A stretch of DNA of 64,000 bases from Rhizobium sp. (GCA_003527225.1 DPXQ01000038.1:1-64000); one strand, 5' to 3'. Numbered from the stretch's first letter, positions 1 through 9,032 are shown. The notes: generated by a model from the letters alone, not told the origin. Program-made: numbers and translations.

Positions 1-375
1 AGCGTCGAGCGCGCCATCGGCCCGGACACCACAATCACCCTCGACTTCGCGCTGAACCGTCTCGCCGGCGTCATCGAGAAGCTGGTCATCTACCCGGAAA
101 ACATGCTGAAGAACATGAACAAGTTCAAAGGCCTGGTCATGAGCCAGCGGGTTCTCCTGGCGCTCACCCAGGCCGGCGTCAGTCGCGAGGACAGCTACCG
201 TCTCGTTCAGAGAAACGCGATGAAGGTCTGGGAACAGGGTGCTGATTTCCTTGAAGAACTTCTTGCAGACAAGGAAGTGCGCGCAGCCCTATCGGAAGAC
301 GAGATCCGCGAAAAATTCGACCTCGGCTACCACACCAAACACGTCGACACGATCTTCAAGCGGGTCTTCGGCTAG
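1..375 (+). CDS. purB: Adenylosuccinate lyase, C-terminal part (5' end outside window)
   Basis: The reading frame is open from the first base and ends at a TAG. The visible 124 residues are the C-terminal helical domain of adenylosuccinate lyase, which splits SAICAR to AICAR and adenylosuccinate to AMP. Recognisable segments are SVERAIGPDT near the left edge, the YPENMLKNM stretch, and SREDSYRLVQ. The catalytic signature loop lies upstream of the window, so only family-level identity can be checked. Its place ahead of purC, purS, purQ and purL fits the clustering of purine genes seen in rhizobia. Confidence 0.93.
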   Translation, partial: SVERAIGPDTTITLDFALNRLAGVIEKLVIYPENMLKNMNKFKGLVMSQRVLLALTQAGVSREDSYRLVQRNAMKVWEQGADFLEELLADKEVRAALSEDEIREKFDLGYHTKHVDTIFKRVFG

Positions 376-387
376 GGTAGATCGGCC

Positions 388-870
388 CTAGGCCGTCTTC
401 GTAAGGGGGTTGCCAACGCGCGCGCGGGCCGTTTTGCGTCCGGAATCCTGTTCGACTGCCTCATCGACGTGTTCGGCGATCACGGAAGCCACGTCATCCT
501 GGGCAGCCTCGTCTCCATCGGCCGCCTTGGTGAGGATCTTGTTGAGCCGCTTCAACTCATCCTCATCGAGGCTCTCAATGCCGATGAAACGGTTTTCCGC
601 ATGGCTGGTGAGGATAAGTTCGTCCAGCTTGGTCTGAATTGCCCGGGTGTCGCGCATCTGCGCGTTCTGCAGAACGAAAACCATAAGGAAGGTAATGATG
701 GTCGTCCCGGTATTGACCACCATCTGCCAGGTTTCGGAGAATCCGAATACCGGCCCGAAGGCGGCCCACGCCAGGATCGCACTGAAGGCGATGGCAAAGA
801 CTGCGGGCTTTCCCGACCACTCCGAAACTCCCGTGGCGAAACGCGTAAAGACATTAGCTTTGGCGGCCAT
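388..870 (-). CDS. Low-affinity iron permease family protein
   Basis: A 160-residue protein with two membrane helices (about residues 23-42 and 50-67) followed by an acidic, soluble C-terminal tail. The AFGPVFGF segment and the VLQNAQMRDTRAIQTKLDEL stretch are typical of the low-affinity iron permease family (PF04120). The family name comes from yeast Fet4; transport by the short bacterial members is not established. I chose the ATG at 870 because an AGAGGAGA ribosome site precedes it; the frame stays open to 990 but upstream starts lack such a site. It is convergent with purB and divergent from a ferric-reductase-like gene, which makes an iron link attractive but unproven. Confidence 0.75.
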   Translation of the reverse strand: MAAKANVFTRFATGVSEWSGKPAVFAIAFSAILAWAAFGPVFGFSETWQMVVNTGTTIITFLMVFVLQNAQMRDTRAIQTKLDELILTSHAENRFIGIESLDEDELKRLNKILTKAADGDEAAQDDVASVIAEHVDEAVEQDSGRKTARARVGNPLTKTA

Positions 871-1041
871 AACCGTCTCCTCTGGCGAAGTCGGTGGAGA
901 ACGCACGACTTCGCTCATGGTTCCGACACCACCGAATGCCGCGTTGACTTGCATCAACATCGTCGGCAAGAGTCTGCGGCATGTAGACATAGCCGGATGT
1001 GCTCACCGGGCGCGGCCGATCCGATAGGCGAAGGGGACCAG

Positions 1042-2502
1042 ATGCCGGAAGCAATACCAGGAAAGCGGCCCCGCAAGGCCTTCTCCGGCGGAACGCTCGT
1101 TGCGCTATACGTTGTCTTGACCGCCGGTCCCGTTTTCCTGGCCTCATTGAGCGGCGGCCTCCAGGCCGCGACGATCTATCCGATCCTCGCTCGCGCCACG
1201 GGCGTTGCCGCACTGGCCATGTTCCTGATGCAATTCGCCACTTCCGGCCGGTTCGAAACCATTTCGGGCCGGATCGGCCTCGATCGCACCATGGGATTTC
1301 ACCGGCTGGCCGCCGTGGGGGCGATGATCATGGTAGTCCTCCATGTCTTCTTCTTTCTCTTCCGCGGCAGAGACGGAAGCATCGCAACGATGTGGGAACG
1401 GCTGGTCATCTATCTGACAAGGCCGGACCTTCTGACTGGCGTCATCGCCGCCGGATTGGCCCTGCTCCTGATCCTCACCGGCAAATACATGCGCGGAAGA
1501 CTGATCCCCTATCAGTGGTGGCGCATCCTCCACGGCCTGATGGCGGTCTCTCTCGTTGTATTGGGATTGCAGCATGCCTTCACAAACGCCCGCTTCATGG
1601 CCGATCCGTTTGGTGCCAGTGCCGTTCTGGCGGTCTCGATGCTGGCCTTCGCCTCGCTGGTCGTCGTCTACGCCGTGCGCCCCGTCCTGGCTTTCCGGCC
1701 CGGTTTCACCGTCGCCTCCGCAAAGGCCCTCAGCCCGTCTGTTGCCGAACTCGTGCTCACGACGCGGACGCCGGAGCGCTTTCCCTTCGAGGCAGGCCAG
1801 TTCGCCTGGCTCACCATCGGCCGGCGCCACACAGTGACCGACAATCCCTTCTCGATCGCCTCGGCACCGTCCGACCTGCCACAGTTGCGCTTCCTGATCC
1901 GCAATGCCGGCGACATGACCGCCAATATCGTCAAACTTGCGCCGGGAACGCCGGTCGGCGTCGACGGTCCTCACGGCAGCTTCACGCTCCATGAAGCACA
2001 GAACGGCCCACTATTCTTCCTTGCCGGCGGTATCGGGATCGCACCGGTGCTAAGCCTTCTTCGCGAACTGGCGGCCACGCATGACACACGAGCGATCCGT
2101 CTTCTCGCCGGCGCGCGCGCGCCCGAGGATCATGTCGTGCGCGAAGAGATCGCCCGTATGATGGAAGGACGGGATTTCAGGGCAATCTACCTGGCCGACA
2201 GCGGGGCCGACGGTATCGATTGCGAAGCCGGCGCATGCAGCCCCAACCATATCACGCAGTTGCTGGAAGGCCTCCTCCCGGCGCAGGCCACAGCTTACGT
2301 CTGCGGCCCGCCGCCGATGATGGAGAGCGCGGTTGCCCTCCTCATCGGCGCGGGCGTACCCGTTGAACGGATCGTCATGGAGCGCTTCGATTTCGACGCG
2401 GGCAACGATGCCGTCTGCCGTGGGGTCCGCAGCCGCTTCATCGCCATCATGGCGGCGGTCTATGCCGCCGTCATTTCCGTCGGCCTGATCTCCGCCTGGT
2501 AG
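1042..2502 (+). CDS. Ferric-reductase-like transmembrane flavoprotein
   Basis: A 486-residue membrane flavoprotein. Residues 20-235 form a ferric-reductase-like helical domain with two pairs of histidines (about 86 and 101; 165 and 176) placed to bind two haems. A ferredoxin-reductase module follows: an FAD segment DNPFSIAS near 266, a glycine-rich GGIGIAP near 328 and the NAD-site motif CGPPPM near 420. An extra predicted membrane helix at the very C-terminus (about 465-486) and a cysteine pair in DCEAGACSP near 395 are unusual additions. The ATG at 1042 follows AAGGGGACC; the frame is open far upstream, but that part overlaps the opposite gene. The electron acceptor is unknown; ferric iron is the family default. 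Confidence 0.8.
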   Translation: MPEAIPGKRPRKAFSGGTLVALYVVLTAGPVFLASLSGGLQAATIYPILARATGVAALAMFLMQFATSGRFETISGRIGLDRTMGFHRLAAVGAMIMVVLHVFFFLFRGRDGSIATMWERLVIYLTRPDLLTGVIAAGLALLLILTGKYMRGRLIPYQWWRILHGLMAVSLVVLGLQHAFTNARFMADPFGASAVLAVSMLAFASLVVVYAVRPVLAFRPGFTVASAKALSPSVAELVLTTRTPERFPFEAGQFAWLTIGRRHTVTDNPFSIASAPSDLPQLRFLIRNAGDMTANIVKLAPGTPVGVDGPHGSFTLHEAQNGPLFFLAGGIGIAPVLSLLRELAATHDTRAIRLLAGARAPEDHVVREEIARMMEGRDFRAIYLADSGADGIDCEAGACSPNHITQLLEGLLPAQATAYVCGPPPMMESAVALLIGAGVPVERIVMERFDFDAGNDAVCRGVRSRFIAIMAAVYAAVISVGLISAW

Positions 2503-2514
2503 GGCAGGCTTCCG

Positions 2515-4143
2515 TCAGATGCCCGGCAAGACATAGGCCCGCATGCGTTCGCGCAATTCGGTCTTCAGGATCTTGCCTGTCGAGGTGTGCGGGATATCTG
2601 GAACAAATACGACATCGTCCGGCACCCACCAATTGGCCACCTTTCCCTTCATGAAATCGAGGATATCGTTCTTGCAGGGTTCGCATCCCTCCTTGGCGAC
2701 GACCACCAGCAGGGGCCGTTCGTTCCATTTCGGATGAGGTATGCCGATGACAGCGGCCTCCGCGACCTGCGGATGGCCGACGGCGAGGTTTTCGAGTTCG
2801 ATCGACGAGATCCATTCCCCGCCCGACTTGATCACGTCCTTGGCCCGGTCCGTTACCTGCATGTAGCCGTGGCGGTCGATATGGGCGACATCGCCGGTAT
2901 CGAACCAGTTCTCGTCATCGAACTGCTCCTCTCCTCGCCCTTTGTAATAGCGAGAGGATATCGCGGGTCCACGAACCTTGAGACGACCGAAGGTCTTGCC
3001 GTCCCAGGGCAGCGGCGCATTGTCGTCTGCGGTGATCTTCATCTCCACCGTGAATGGCGGATGCCCCTGTTTGACCAGGATGTCGAGCTGCTCCTCGCCC
3101 TCAAGATGCGCGTAATCGGGCTTGAGGGAGCAAATCGTGCCGAGCGGGCTCATTTCCGTCATGCCCCATGCGTGCAGCACGTCGACCCCATAGCGATCCC
3201 TGAAGGCAGAGATCATGAAGCGCGGCACGGCAGCACCACCGATTATCACTTTCCGAAGGTCGGGAAGGTCGCCACCTTCCCTGTCGAGATATTGCAGCAG
3301 CATTAACCAGATCGTCGGCACGGCCGCCGTGATCGTCACTCTCTCGTTGGTCAGCATCTCATAGATCGACTTGCCGTCCATACCCGGTCCCGGCAAGACC
3401 AACCGCGCCCCGGCCATGGGTGCTGCAAAGGCAAGTGACCAACCATTGGCGTGAAACAGCGGCACGACCGGCATGATCGTATCACGGGACGAAGCTCCGA
3501 ACATGTCCGGCTGAAGAGCGGCCAGCGCGTGCAACACGTTGGAGCGATGGGAATAGACGACGCCTTTCGGATCGCCGGTCGTCCCGGAAGTGTAGCACAT
3601 TCCGGCGGCGGCGCGCTCGTCGAGCGCCTTCCAGGCATAGTCGCTATCGGCTTCCGCCAGCCACTCCTCGTAGGCGACCGCATTGACAAGCGTCGTTTCC
3701 GGCATGTCCTCCGGCTCGCACAGGACCACGACCTTTTCAAGCGACGGAACCGACGGAGCGATCGTCTCGACGATCGGCAAGAAGGTCCGATCCACGAACA
3801 GCATCCGGTCCTCGGCGTCATTCATGATCCAGGCGATCTGCTGCGGAAAAAGCCGCGGGTTGAGCGTGTGGTAGACCGCTCCCGCGCCCGTCACACCATA
3901 CCAGGCCTCGAGATGACGCCAAGTGTTCCAGGCCATCGTGGCGACCCGGTCTCCGACCTGGATGCCTTCCGCCTCGAGACGCTTTGCGAACTGCAGCGAG
4001 CGCAGCCGAATTGTACGGTAGTTTGTACGGTGAATGGGTCCTTCGACCGAACGCGACACCACCTCGCGATCGCCGTGATAAAGACCGGCATGGTCGATCA
4101 CCTTGTGGCACAGCAACGGCCACTCCTGCATGAGTCCAAGCAT
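2515..4143 (-). CDS. Fatty-acyl-CoA ligase (AMP-forming), medium/long chain type
   Basis: A 542-residue member of the ANL superfamily, the usual full length. It shows the ATP-binding loop [11 protein letters not shown] (about 183-193), the MTEMSP adenine-contact motif (about 328), the [10 protein letters not shown] hinge region (about 425) and the catalytic lysine context STGKILK near 528. These enzymes activate a carboxylic acid to its acyl-adenylate and then to the CoA thioester. The closest recognisable group is the AlkK/FadD3-like fatty-acyl-CoA synthetases; the chain length accepted cannot be read from sequence. It stands alone and converges on the ferric-reductase-like gene. Confidence 0.88.
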   Translation of the reverse strand: MLGLMQEWPLLCHKVIDHAGLYHGDREVVSRSVEGPIHRTNYRTIRLRSLQFAKRLEAEGIQVGDRVATMAWNTWRHLEAWYGVTGAGAVYHTLNPRLFPQQIAWIMNDAEDRMLFVDRTFLPIVETIAPSVPSLEKVVVLCEPEDMPETTLVNAVAYEEWLAEADSDYAWKALDERAAAGMCYTSGTTGDPKGVVYSHRSNVLHALAALQPDMFGASSRDTIMPVVPLFHANGWSLAFAAPMAGARLVLPGPGMDGKSIYEMLTNERVTITAAVPTIWLMLLQYLDREGGDLPDLRKVIIGGAAVPRFMISAFRDRYGVDVLHAWGMTEMSPLGTICSLKPDYAHLEGEEQLDILVKQGHPPFTVEMKITADDNAPLPWDGKTFGRLKVRGPAISSRYYKGRGEEQFDDENWFDTGDVAHIDRHGYMQVTDRAKDVIKSGGEWISSIELENLAVGHPQVAEAAVIGIPHPKWNERPLLVVVAKEGCEPCKNDILDFMKGKVANWWVPDDVVFVPDIPHTSTGKILKTELRERMRAYVLPGI

Positions 4144-4285
4144 TAAGTCTCCTCCCAGAACTTAAGTTTGCAGGTCGAGTGTACGTCGCGCGGTTGCACT
4201 AGCAAGCGAAAACACGGACAAATTCTGGATGCCAAAGGAGAGCCGACCCTTGACGCCGTGAGAATGCGAACGCAGATAAGGCCGC

Positions 4286-4834
4286 ATGAAAGCATCCGAC
4301 GTCGATATCCTGATGATCCCCGGTTATACAAACTCCGGACCCGACCACTGGCAAAGCCGGTGGCAGGCCAGGCTGTCGACCGCGCGGCGCGTCGAGCAGG
4401 CCGAATGGTCAAAGCCGGTGCGCGAGGATTGGGTCGATCGTGTGGTCGAGGAAGTCAATGCCAGTGCCCGACCCGTGGTGCTGGTCGCTCACTCGCTGGG
4501 TGTGGCAACCGCCATCCATGCGATTCCCCGGCTCGCCGGCAAGGTCGCCGGCGCATTCTTCGTGGCCCCGCCGGACGTGGCCAACCCCTCCATCAGGCCG
4601 AAGCATCTGATGACCTTTGGTCCCTACCCGCGTGATCCGCTGCCCTTCCCGTCAATCACGGTCGCCAGCCGCAACGATCCCTTTGGCACTTACGAGCATG
4701 CTGACGACATCGCCAATGCCTGGGGTTCTCTTCTGATTGATGCGGGAGAGTCCGGCCATATAAACGCCGAATCTGGCCATGGTCCTTGGCCAGAAGGCAC
4801 CATGGTCTTCGCACAGTTCCTAAGCAGACTGTAG
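4286..4834 (+). CDS. RBBP9/YdeN-type alpha/beta serine hydrolase
   Basis: A 182-residue compact alpha/beta hydrolase of the RBBP9/YdeN family (PF06821). The N-terminal IPGYTNSGPDHWQ is a hallmark of the family. The likely catalytic triad is Ser70 in AHSLG, Asp131 in SRNDPF and His158 in SGHIN. No signal peptide is present, so it should be cytoplasmic. The natural substrate of bacterial members is not known. It reads away from the acyl-CoA ligase and is followed by the convergent DUF1476 gene. Confidence 0.85.
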   Translation: MKASDVDILMIPGYTNSGPDHWQSRWQARLSTARRVEQAEWSKPVREDWVDRVVEEVNASARPVVLVAHSLGVATAIHAIPRLAGKVAGAFFVAPPDVANPSIRPKHLMTFGPYPRDPLPFPSITVASRNDPFGTYEHADDIANAWGSLLIDAGESGHINAESGHGPWPEGTMVFAQFLSRL

Positions 4835-4940
4835 CGCCGCGCAAAGAGTCGGCGGTCGTCAGGAATTTCGCGAGACGTCTTTATTCTCGAAGTTGTGCGG
4901 ACCGACGGCAATGCATCTGGCCGCGCTCGGTGAGCCGATG

Positions 4941-4964
4941 CCACAGCCGGTCATCCGGCCGTGG
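4941..4964 (-). terminator. Hairpin downstream of the DUF1476 gene
   Basis: CCAC-A-GCCGG, loop TCAT, CCGGC-C-GTGG forms a nine-pair stem with one mismatch in the gap between two convergent genes. There is no clear U-tract, so it is a weak or Rho-assisted terminator candidate. Confidence 0.35.
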
Positions 4965-4982
4965 CCCAGCCAATACGGCTGA

Positions 4983-5297
4983 TCAGTCTTTCTGAAGCTG
5001 CTCGACCGCCTGGGCGAGAAAATCGAGCATCTTCGCCCGCAGGTCTTCGTCACTGACGGCAACGCCCGCAGCCGTCAGGTCGCCGCGAACCTTGCGGAAC
5101 ACGTCCTCGTCACCCGCTTCCTCGAAATCGGATGCCACGACTTCCTTGGCATAGGCTTCTGGATCCTGCTTGCTGAGCAGACCGGCAGCCCACAAACCGA
5201 GCATCTTGTTGCGCCGCGCTTCGGCCTTGAATCTGAGTTCCTGATCGTGCGCGAACTTGTTTTCAAATGCCTTTTCGCGATCACTCATGCCGCTCAT
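4983..5297 (-). CDS. DUF1476 protein, F1-ATPase inhibitory subunit zeta
   Basis: A 104-residue protein of the DUF1476 family. In Paracoccus denitrificans this family is the zeta subunit, which blocks ATP hydrolysis by the F1FO-ATP synthase through its N-terminal segment; in other alphaproteobacteria inhibition can be weaker. The sequence begins with the conserved SDREKAFENKFAHD inhibitory region and continues with the RRNKMLGLWAA helix. The first ATG (5297) is preceded by GGGAGA at good spacing; a second ATG lies three codons on. It is divergent from purC, a common arrangement in rhizobia. Confidence 0.88.
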   Translation of the reverse strand: MSGMSDREKAFENKFAHDQELRFKAEARRNKMLGLWAAGLLSKQDPEAYAKEVVASDFEEAGDEDVFRKVRGDLTAAGVAVSDEDLRAKMLDFLAQAVEQLQKD

Positions 5298-5441
5298 CTG
5301 CGTCTCCCAAAATAAAGCGCAACCTCGTGGGGTCTCTCACCCCATTAATCAAAAGGCTGCACAAAGTGCAATGCGAAGTTTGCCGATTCTTTCCGCTCGA
5401 TTTCGATTTGGACGAATTAAGTGGAAGGGACAACAGTTGCA

Positions 5442-5470
5442 TTGTGAAAACCGGAGTTTTCCGCTATGGG
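5442..5470 (+). promoter_or_regulatory. Probable purC promoter with overlapping inverted repeat
   Basis: TTGTGA (5442-5447) and TATGGG (5465-5470) are separated by 17 bases. A perfect inverted repeat GAAAAC-CGGA-GTTTTC (5446-5461) sits on the -35 end and spacer, a position suited to a repressor site. No known purine regulator of alphaproteobacteria is assigned from this motif. Confidence 0.4.
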
Positions 5471-5530
5471 ACCGCTTCATAATCTATCCACGCGTCCTTG
5501 ATGTGACGCCAACAGCAGAGACAACCAGCC

Positions 5531-6295
5531 ATGAACCGTCGCCGCCGTGTATACGAGGGCAGGGCTAAGATCCTATATGAGGGTCCAGAGCCAGGCACGC
5601 TGATCCAGTTCTTCAAGGACGACGCAACCGCGTTCAACAAGAAGAAGCACGATGTCATCGAGGGAAAAGGCGTCCTGAACAACCGTATTTCCGAGTACGT
5701 CTTCACGCACCTGAACAAGATCGGCATTCCGACGCATTTCATCCGCCGGCTCAACATGCGCGAGCAGCTGATCAAGGAAGTGGAGATGATTCCGCTCGAG
5801 GTCGTGGTGCGCAATGTGGCCGCGGGCTCGCTTTCCAAGCGCCTCGGCATCGAGGAAGGCGTCGTCTTGCCGCGCTCGATCATCGAATTCTACTATAAGT
5901 CCGACGCCCTCGAAGACCCTATGGTCTCTGAAGAGCACATCACCGCCTTCGGATGGGCCAATCCGGCGGAACTCGACGACATCATGGCACTCGCGATCCG
6001 CGTCAACGACTTCCTCAGCGGACTCTTCCTCGGCATCGGTATCCAGCTTGTCGATTTCAAGATCGAATGCGGCCGTCTCTATGAAGGCGACATGATGCGG
6101 ATCATCCTGGCGGATGAGATCTCCCCCGACTGCTGCCGCCTCTGGGATATCGAGACGCGAGAAAAACTCGACAAGGACCGCTTCCGGCAGGATCTCGGCG
6201 GGCTCCTCGAAGCCTATCAACAAGTCGCCCAGCGTCTGGGCATCGTCAATGTAAACGAGCCGCTGCGCGGCACAGGGCCGATCCTGGTCAAGTAA
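5531..6295 (+). CDS. purC: Phosphoribosylaminoimidazole-succinocarboxamide (SAICAR) synthase
   Basis: A 254-residue SAICAR synthase, the normal length for the bacterial enzyme. It joins aspartate to CAIR with ATP, step seven of inosine monophosphate synthesis. Diagnostic segments are [20 protein letters not shown] at the start, the [15 protein letters not shown] block, [10 protein letters not shown], and [14 protein letters not shown]. The start ATG follows the sequence CAACCAGCC, with no strong Shine-Dalgarno. It is the first gene of the purC-purS-orf-orf-purQ run. Confidence 0.97.
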   Translation: MNRRRRVYEGRAKILYEGPEPGTLIQFFKDDATAFNKKKHDVIEGKGVLNNRISEYVFTHLNKIGIPTHFIRRLNMREQLIKEVEMIPLEVVVRNVAAGSLSKRLGIEEGVVLPRSIIEFYYKSDALEDPMVSEEHITAFGWANPAELDDIMALAIRVNDFLSGLFLGIGIQLVDFKIECGRLYEGDMMRIILADEISPDCCRLWDIETREKLDKDRFRQDLGGLLEAYQQVAQRLGIVNVNEPLRGTGPILVK

Positions 6296-6312
6296 GAACG
6301 GAGAACAGCTAA

Positions 6313-6555
6313 GTGATCAAGGCACGTGTCACCGTAACTCTCAAGAATGGTGTCCTCGACCCGCAGGGCAAGGCGATCGAAGGTGCATTGGGCTCCCTCG
6401 GATTTGAAGGCGTCGGCCATGTGCGCCAGGGCAAGGTGTTCGATCTCGAACTCGAAGGCACGGACAAGGCCAAGGCAGAAGCCGACCTGAAAGCCATGTG
6501 CGAGAAACTCCTCGCAAACACGGTGATCGAGAACTATACTATCGCCATCGCCTGA
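6313..6555 (+). CDS. purS: Phosphoribosylformylglycinamidine synthase subunit PurS
   Basis: An 80-residue PurS subunit. PurS bridges PurL and PurQ in the three-part FGAM synthase that converts FGAR and glutamine to FGAM. The MIKARVTVTLKNGVLDPQGK start and the conserved LGSLGFEGVGHVRQGKVFDL block identify it. Translation begins at GTG (6313), with GGAGA about nine bases upstream. It lies 17 bases after purC and 18 bases before a small coiled-coil gene, so all are probably on one transcript. Confidence 0.96.
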   Translation: MIKARVTVTLKNGVLDPQGKAIEGALGSLGFEGVGHVRQGKVFDLELEGTDKAKAEADLKAMCEKLLANTVIENYTIAIA

Positions 6556-6573
6556 AGGTCGAGGAACGGTGCG

Positions 6574-6780
6574 ATGGTCGAGGTGACTAAGGAAGTGCTA
6601 TTTGAGGAGCTGCTCAAGCTCGATGCTCGGGCAGCGAAAACCGAAGCCGCATTGGAAGATCTCGTGAAGTTCATGAAAGACATGAACAGGGAGCTTGCCG
6701 AAGGCCAGGCAAAGACGGAAGCACTGAAGCGAGAGCTTTTCAAAGACCGATTTGACGCTCTGGGAGCGCTGATTGGCTGA
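6574..6780 (+). CDS. Small coiled-coil protein between purS and purQ (68 aa)
   Basis: A 68-residue, strongly helical, charged protein with no Cys, no signal and no membrane segment. Heptad-like spacing of Leu/Phe/Met (for example FEELLKLDARAAKTEAALED) predicts a coiled coil. The ATG follows a good GAGGAA site at 6561-6566. The stop codon overlaps the TTG start of the next gene, which suggests coupled translation. I do not recognise a named family. Part of it resembles the following 85-residue protein (FEELLKLDARA versus [12 protein letters not shown]), so the two may be related. A role in the PurL/PurQ/PurS complex would be guesswork. Confidence 0.62.
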   Translation: MVEVTKEVLFEELLKLDARAAKTEAALEDLVKFMKDMNRELAEGQAKTEALKRELFKDRFDALGALIG

Positions 6781-7030
6781 GATATCGCAGCAACTTGTTC
6801 AAGAGCTCTTGCGCCGCCTCCACCAGAGAGCGGACAGATCCGAGAATACGGTCCGCGATCTTCGCAACGAACTGAATTCTATGCGCCTGGCTCTGCACGC
6901 GCATCAGAGCGACATAAACAATATCTACGCCATGCTCCTGCAGATGGATGCACGGCTTGATCGCATCGAAAATCGCCTAGAGCTGCGGGAGCTCCAGGAA
7001 GCACAAACAAGGTTTGAGCCACACCCATGA
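6773..7030 (+). CDS. Small coiled-coil protein coupled to purQ (85 aa)
   Basis: An 85-residue predicted coiled-coil protein starting at TTG (6773), inside the end of the previous gene. Its TGA stop overlaps the purQ start as ATGA, so it is wired on both sides for coupled translation. The pattern [20 protein letters not shown] ... [20 protein letters not shown] gives two long helices. From memory, similar uncharacterised small proteins with a DxRLDRIExRL motif occur in rhizobia, but I cannot name a function. The tight coupling is the best evidence that it is a real gene. Confidence 0.68.
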   Translation: MAEISQQLVQELLRRLHQRADRSENTVRDLRNELNSMRLALHAHQSDINNIYAMLLQMDARLDRIENRLELRELQEAQTRFEPHP

Positions 7031-7698
7031 AATCAGCCGTCGTTCAACTTCCTGGCCTCAATCGCGACCGCGACATGATCGCCGCGCTCACCAAGATTTC
7101 CGGCCGCGCGCCGGTCACCATCTGGCAGACGGAGACGCAGATCCCCGATGTCGACCTGATCGTGATTCCCGGTGGTTTCTCCTACGGCGACTATCTGCGC
7201 TGCGGTGCAATTGCCGCCCGCATGCCCGTAATGCAGGCGATCAAAGCGGCTGCAGAACGCGGCGTCAAGGTACTCGGCGTCTGCAACGGCTTCCAGATCC
7301 TCGTCGAAGCCGGCATGCTGCCGGGCGCGCTGATGCGCAACGCATCGCTCAAATTCGTCTGCAAGGAAATCAAGCTCGAAGTCGTCAATGCCGATACCGA
7401 TTTCACCCGCGCTTACGCGAAGGGCCAGATCATCCGCTGCCCCGTCGCCCATCACGACGGGAACTACTTTGCGGACGAGGAAACCCTGAAGCAGATCGAA
7501 GGCAACAATCAGGTGGTCTTCCGTTACGCCGATGGCACCAATCCGAACGGTTCGATCAACGATATAGCCGGGATCATCAACCAGCGCGGCAACGTGCTTG
7601 GAATGATGCCGCATCCGGAAAATCTGATCGAGGCCGCCCATGGTGGCAACGACGGGCGCGGTATCTTCGCCTCGGCGCTGGACGTAATCGCTGCTTAA
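7027..7698 (+). CDS. purQ: Phosphoribosylformylglycinamidine synthase, glutaminase subunit PurQ
   Basis: A 223-residue class I glutamine amidotransferase that releases ammonia for PurL in the PurLQS complex. The triad is visible: Cys86 in GVCNGFQ, His196 and Glu198 in MMPHPEN. The oxyanion-region glycines [12 protein letters not shown] are also present. The start overlaps the stop of the upstream small gene (ATGA). PurL itself is 3.2 kb further on, separated by four unrelated genes, so PurQ and PurL are probably not on one simple transcript. Confidence 0.97.
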   Translation: MKSAVVQLPGLNRDRDMIAALTKISGRAPVTIWQTETQIPDVDLIVIPGGFSYGDYLRCGAIAARMPVMQAIKAAAERGVKVLGVCNGFQILVEAGMLPGALMRNASLKFVCKEIKLEVVNADTDFTRAYAKGQIIRCPVAHHDGNYFADEETLKQIEGNNQVVFRYADGTNPNGSINDIAGIINQRGNVLGMMPHPENLIEAAHGGNDGRGIFASALDVIAA

Positions 7699-7747
7699 CC
7701 CGCAATGTGATAGAAGGCTCGGGCCTCGAACCGGGAATCCCAACCAT

Positions 7748-8137
7748 ATGCGCCCTGCCCTTGCCTTTCTGAGCCTTTTGCCCGGCTTGCTCGCCCTTTC
7801 CGCTTGCCAATCGACTCCTTCGGGCCCGGCCACAAGTGGGCGATCGGCGCTCGACGTTATGGAGCGCGTAGCGGTCGGTGCCAACAATTGCTGGATCAAG
7901 TCGGGCGACGCTTCCTTCAAGGCCTATTCCATGGCGCCGGAACTGGACTCCTATTCCGGTCGCCCACGCATCCTTCTCGTTCGGCGCAACAGCAGCGACA
8001 TTCGCCCCTTGCTGGTCGTGCAGGCCGAGGGCAATCCCGCTCGTCTAGACGCGTTCGGCCCCATGATGAACGAACCCGTTCGCGCCAGGATCCTTCGTGA
8101 CGTCGCGCGTTGGTCGACCGGAAGCAAGGGCTGCTGA
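7748..8137 (+). CDS. Predicted lipoprotein of unknown function
   Basis: A 129-residue protein with a clear lipoprotein signal: hydrophobic residues 5-17 and the lipobox LSAC with the lipidated Cys at residue 20. The residue after Cys20 is Gln, so outer-membrane sorting is plausible. The mature part has two cysteines (Cys48 in NNCWIK and the last residue) that could form a disulfide. I recognise no catalytic motif or named family. It begins 49 bases after purQ. Confidence 0.75.
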   Translation: MRPALAFLSLLPGLLALSACQSTPSGPATSGRSALDVMERVAVGANNCWIKSGDASFKAYSMAPELDSYSGRPRILLVRRNSSDIRPLLVVQAEGNPARLDAFGPMMNEPVRARILRDVARWSTGSKGC

Positions 8138-8158
8138 GCATTTCGGCCCGCGAAATGC
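8138..8158 (+). terminator. Hairpin after the lipoprotein gene
   Basis: GCATTTCG-GCCCG-CGAAATGC is an eight-pair perfect stem just past the stop codon. No U-run follows, so termination strength is uncertain. Confidence 0.4.
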
Positions 8159-8453
8159 AGCGCAGCTGCGCGGTTGCAACCTCCGCGCCCGCCTGCCGTT
8201 TCGCATATGGAACGGACAGAATTCGGCATCGGCATTTCCACAATAATCGGACTGACCGGGGGGCTGGATTGATCGCCCCTCCGTCGGCAAGGTGTTCCGA
8301 ATTAGTCACGCTTTGCCAGACAGTTGCGCGGCACAGTGGAAATGCGGCTTTTTGTTGTTGCGATTCTGAAAGCAGCCGGCCTATGTTCGCTCAACTGTCG
8401 AATATGGGGGATTACACTCCTTGGCAGGCGTGTGAAAAGGGATCGACGAGATT
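8159..8453. other. Gene-free stretch before the PagL-like gene
   Basis: About 295 bases with no convincing reading frame. It holds an imperfect GC hairpin around 8258-8282 (a G-run and GCCCCTCC) and presumably the promoter of the downstream outer-membrane enzyme, but I could not assign convincing -35/-10 boxes. Confidence 0.4.
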
Positions 8454-9032
8454 ATGACAATTGCCATTACTTTGCCCAAGCTCCTCCTTTCAACGCTTGC
8501 CACCGCGAGTATCTTCGCCGGATGGACCGCACAGGCATCCGCACAGGAACGGCTCCTCGATGAAGTGCGAATCGGCAGTCTGGTCGCGGTCGACAAGACA
8601 GAGACAAATGACGAACGGGGCGCCTTCATCTCGGGCATGGTTTTCTTCGATCCCTGGGGCCATAACGAAGCCCAAGGATGGGAAAAGCTGATCAAGCCCC
8701 GGATCCATGTCGGCGGAAACATCGCAACTGCCGACGAAGCCAATCAGGTCTATGCCGGTTTCTCGTGGACCGCGAATCTGACAGACCGGCTCTTCCTTGA
8801 AGCCGGCTTTGGTGGAACCCTTCATGATGGCGATCTGGTCGCCGATGGGACGGATGGACCGAAACTGGGTTGCTCGCTGCTTTTCCACGAATATGCGGCA
8901 GCAGGCTTCAACCTTAATGAGCAATGGCGCGTGGTCGCGCATATCGAGCACTCGTCCCATGCCGATTTGTGCCAGAACCGTCCGAACAACGGACTTTCGC
9001 GCGCCGGCGTCATGATTGGCTACAAGTTCTAG
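8454..9032 (+). CDS. PagL-like lipid A deacylase / acyloxyacyl hydrolase family
   Basis: A 192-residue exported protein with a signal peptide (cleavage expected after ASA at residue 30) and an alternating beta-barrel pattern ending in GVMIGYKF, an outer-membrane C-terminus. It belongs to the PagL/acyloxyacyl hydrolase family (PF09411), which removes the 3-O acyl chain of lipid A in the outer membrane. The His166-Ser-Ser168 pair in HIEHSSHA matches the PagL His-x-Ser active site, followed by the NNG segment. The exact acidic partner cannot be placed by eye. Substrate specificity is inferred from the family. Confidence 0.78.
   Translation: MTIAITLPKLLLSTLATASIFAGWTAQASAQERLLDEVRIGSLVAVDKTETNDERGAFISGMVFFDPWGHNEAQGWEKLIKPRIHVGGNIATADEANQVYAGFSWTANLTDRLFLEAGFGGTLHDGDLVADGTDGPKLGCSLLFHEYAAAGFNLNEQWRVVAHIEHSSHADLCQNRPNNGLSRAGVMIGYKF

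Noticed and set aside
469..1041. An upstream extension of the ferric-reductase-like frame
   Set aside because: It overlaps the opposite iron-permease-like gene, lacks family similarity, and a good ribosome site lies before 1042.
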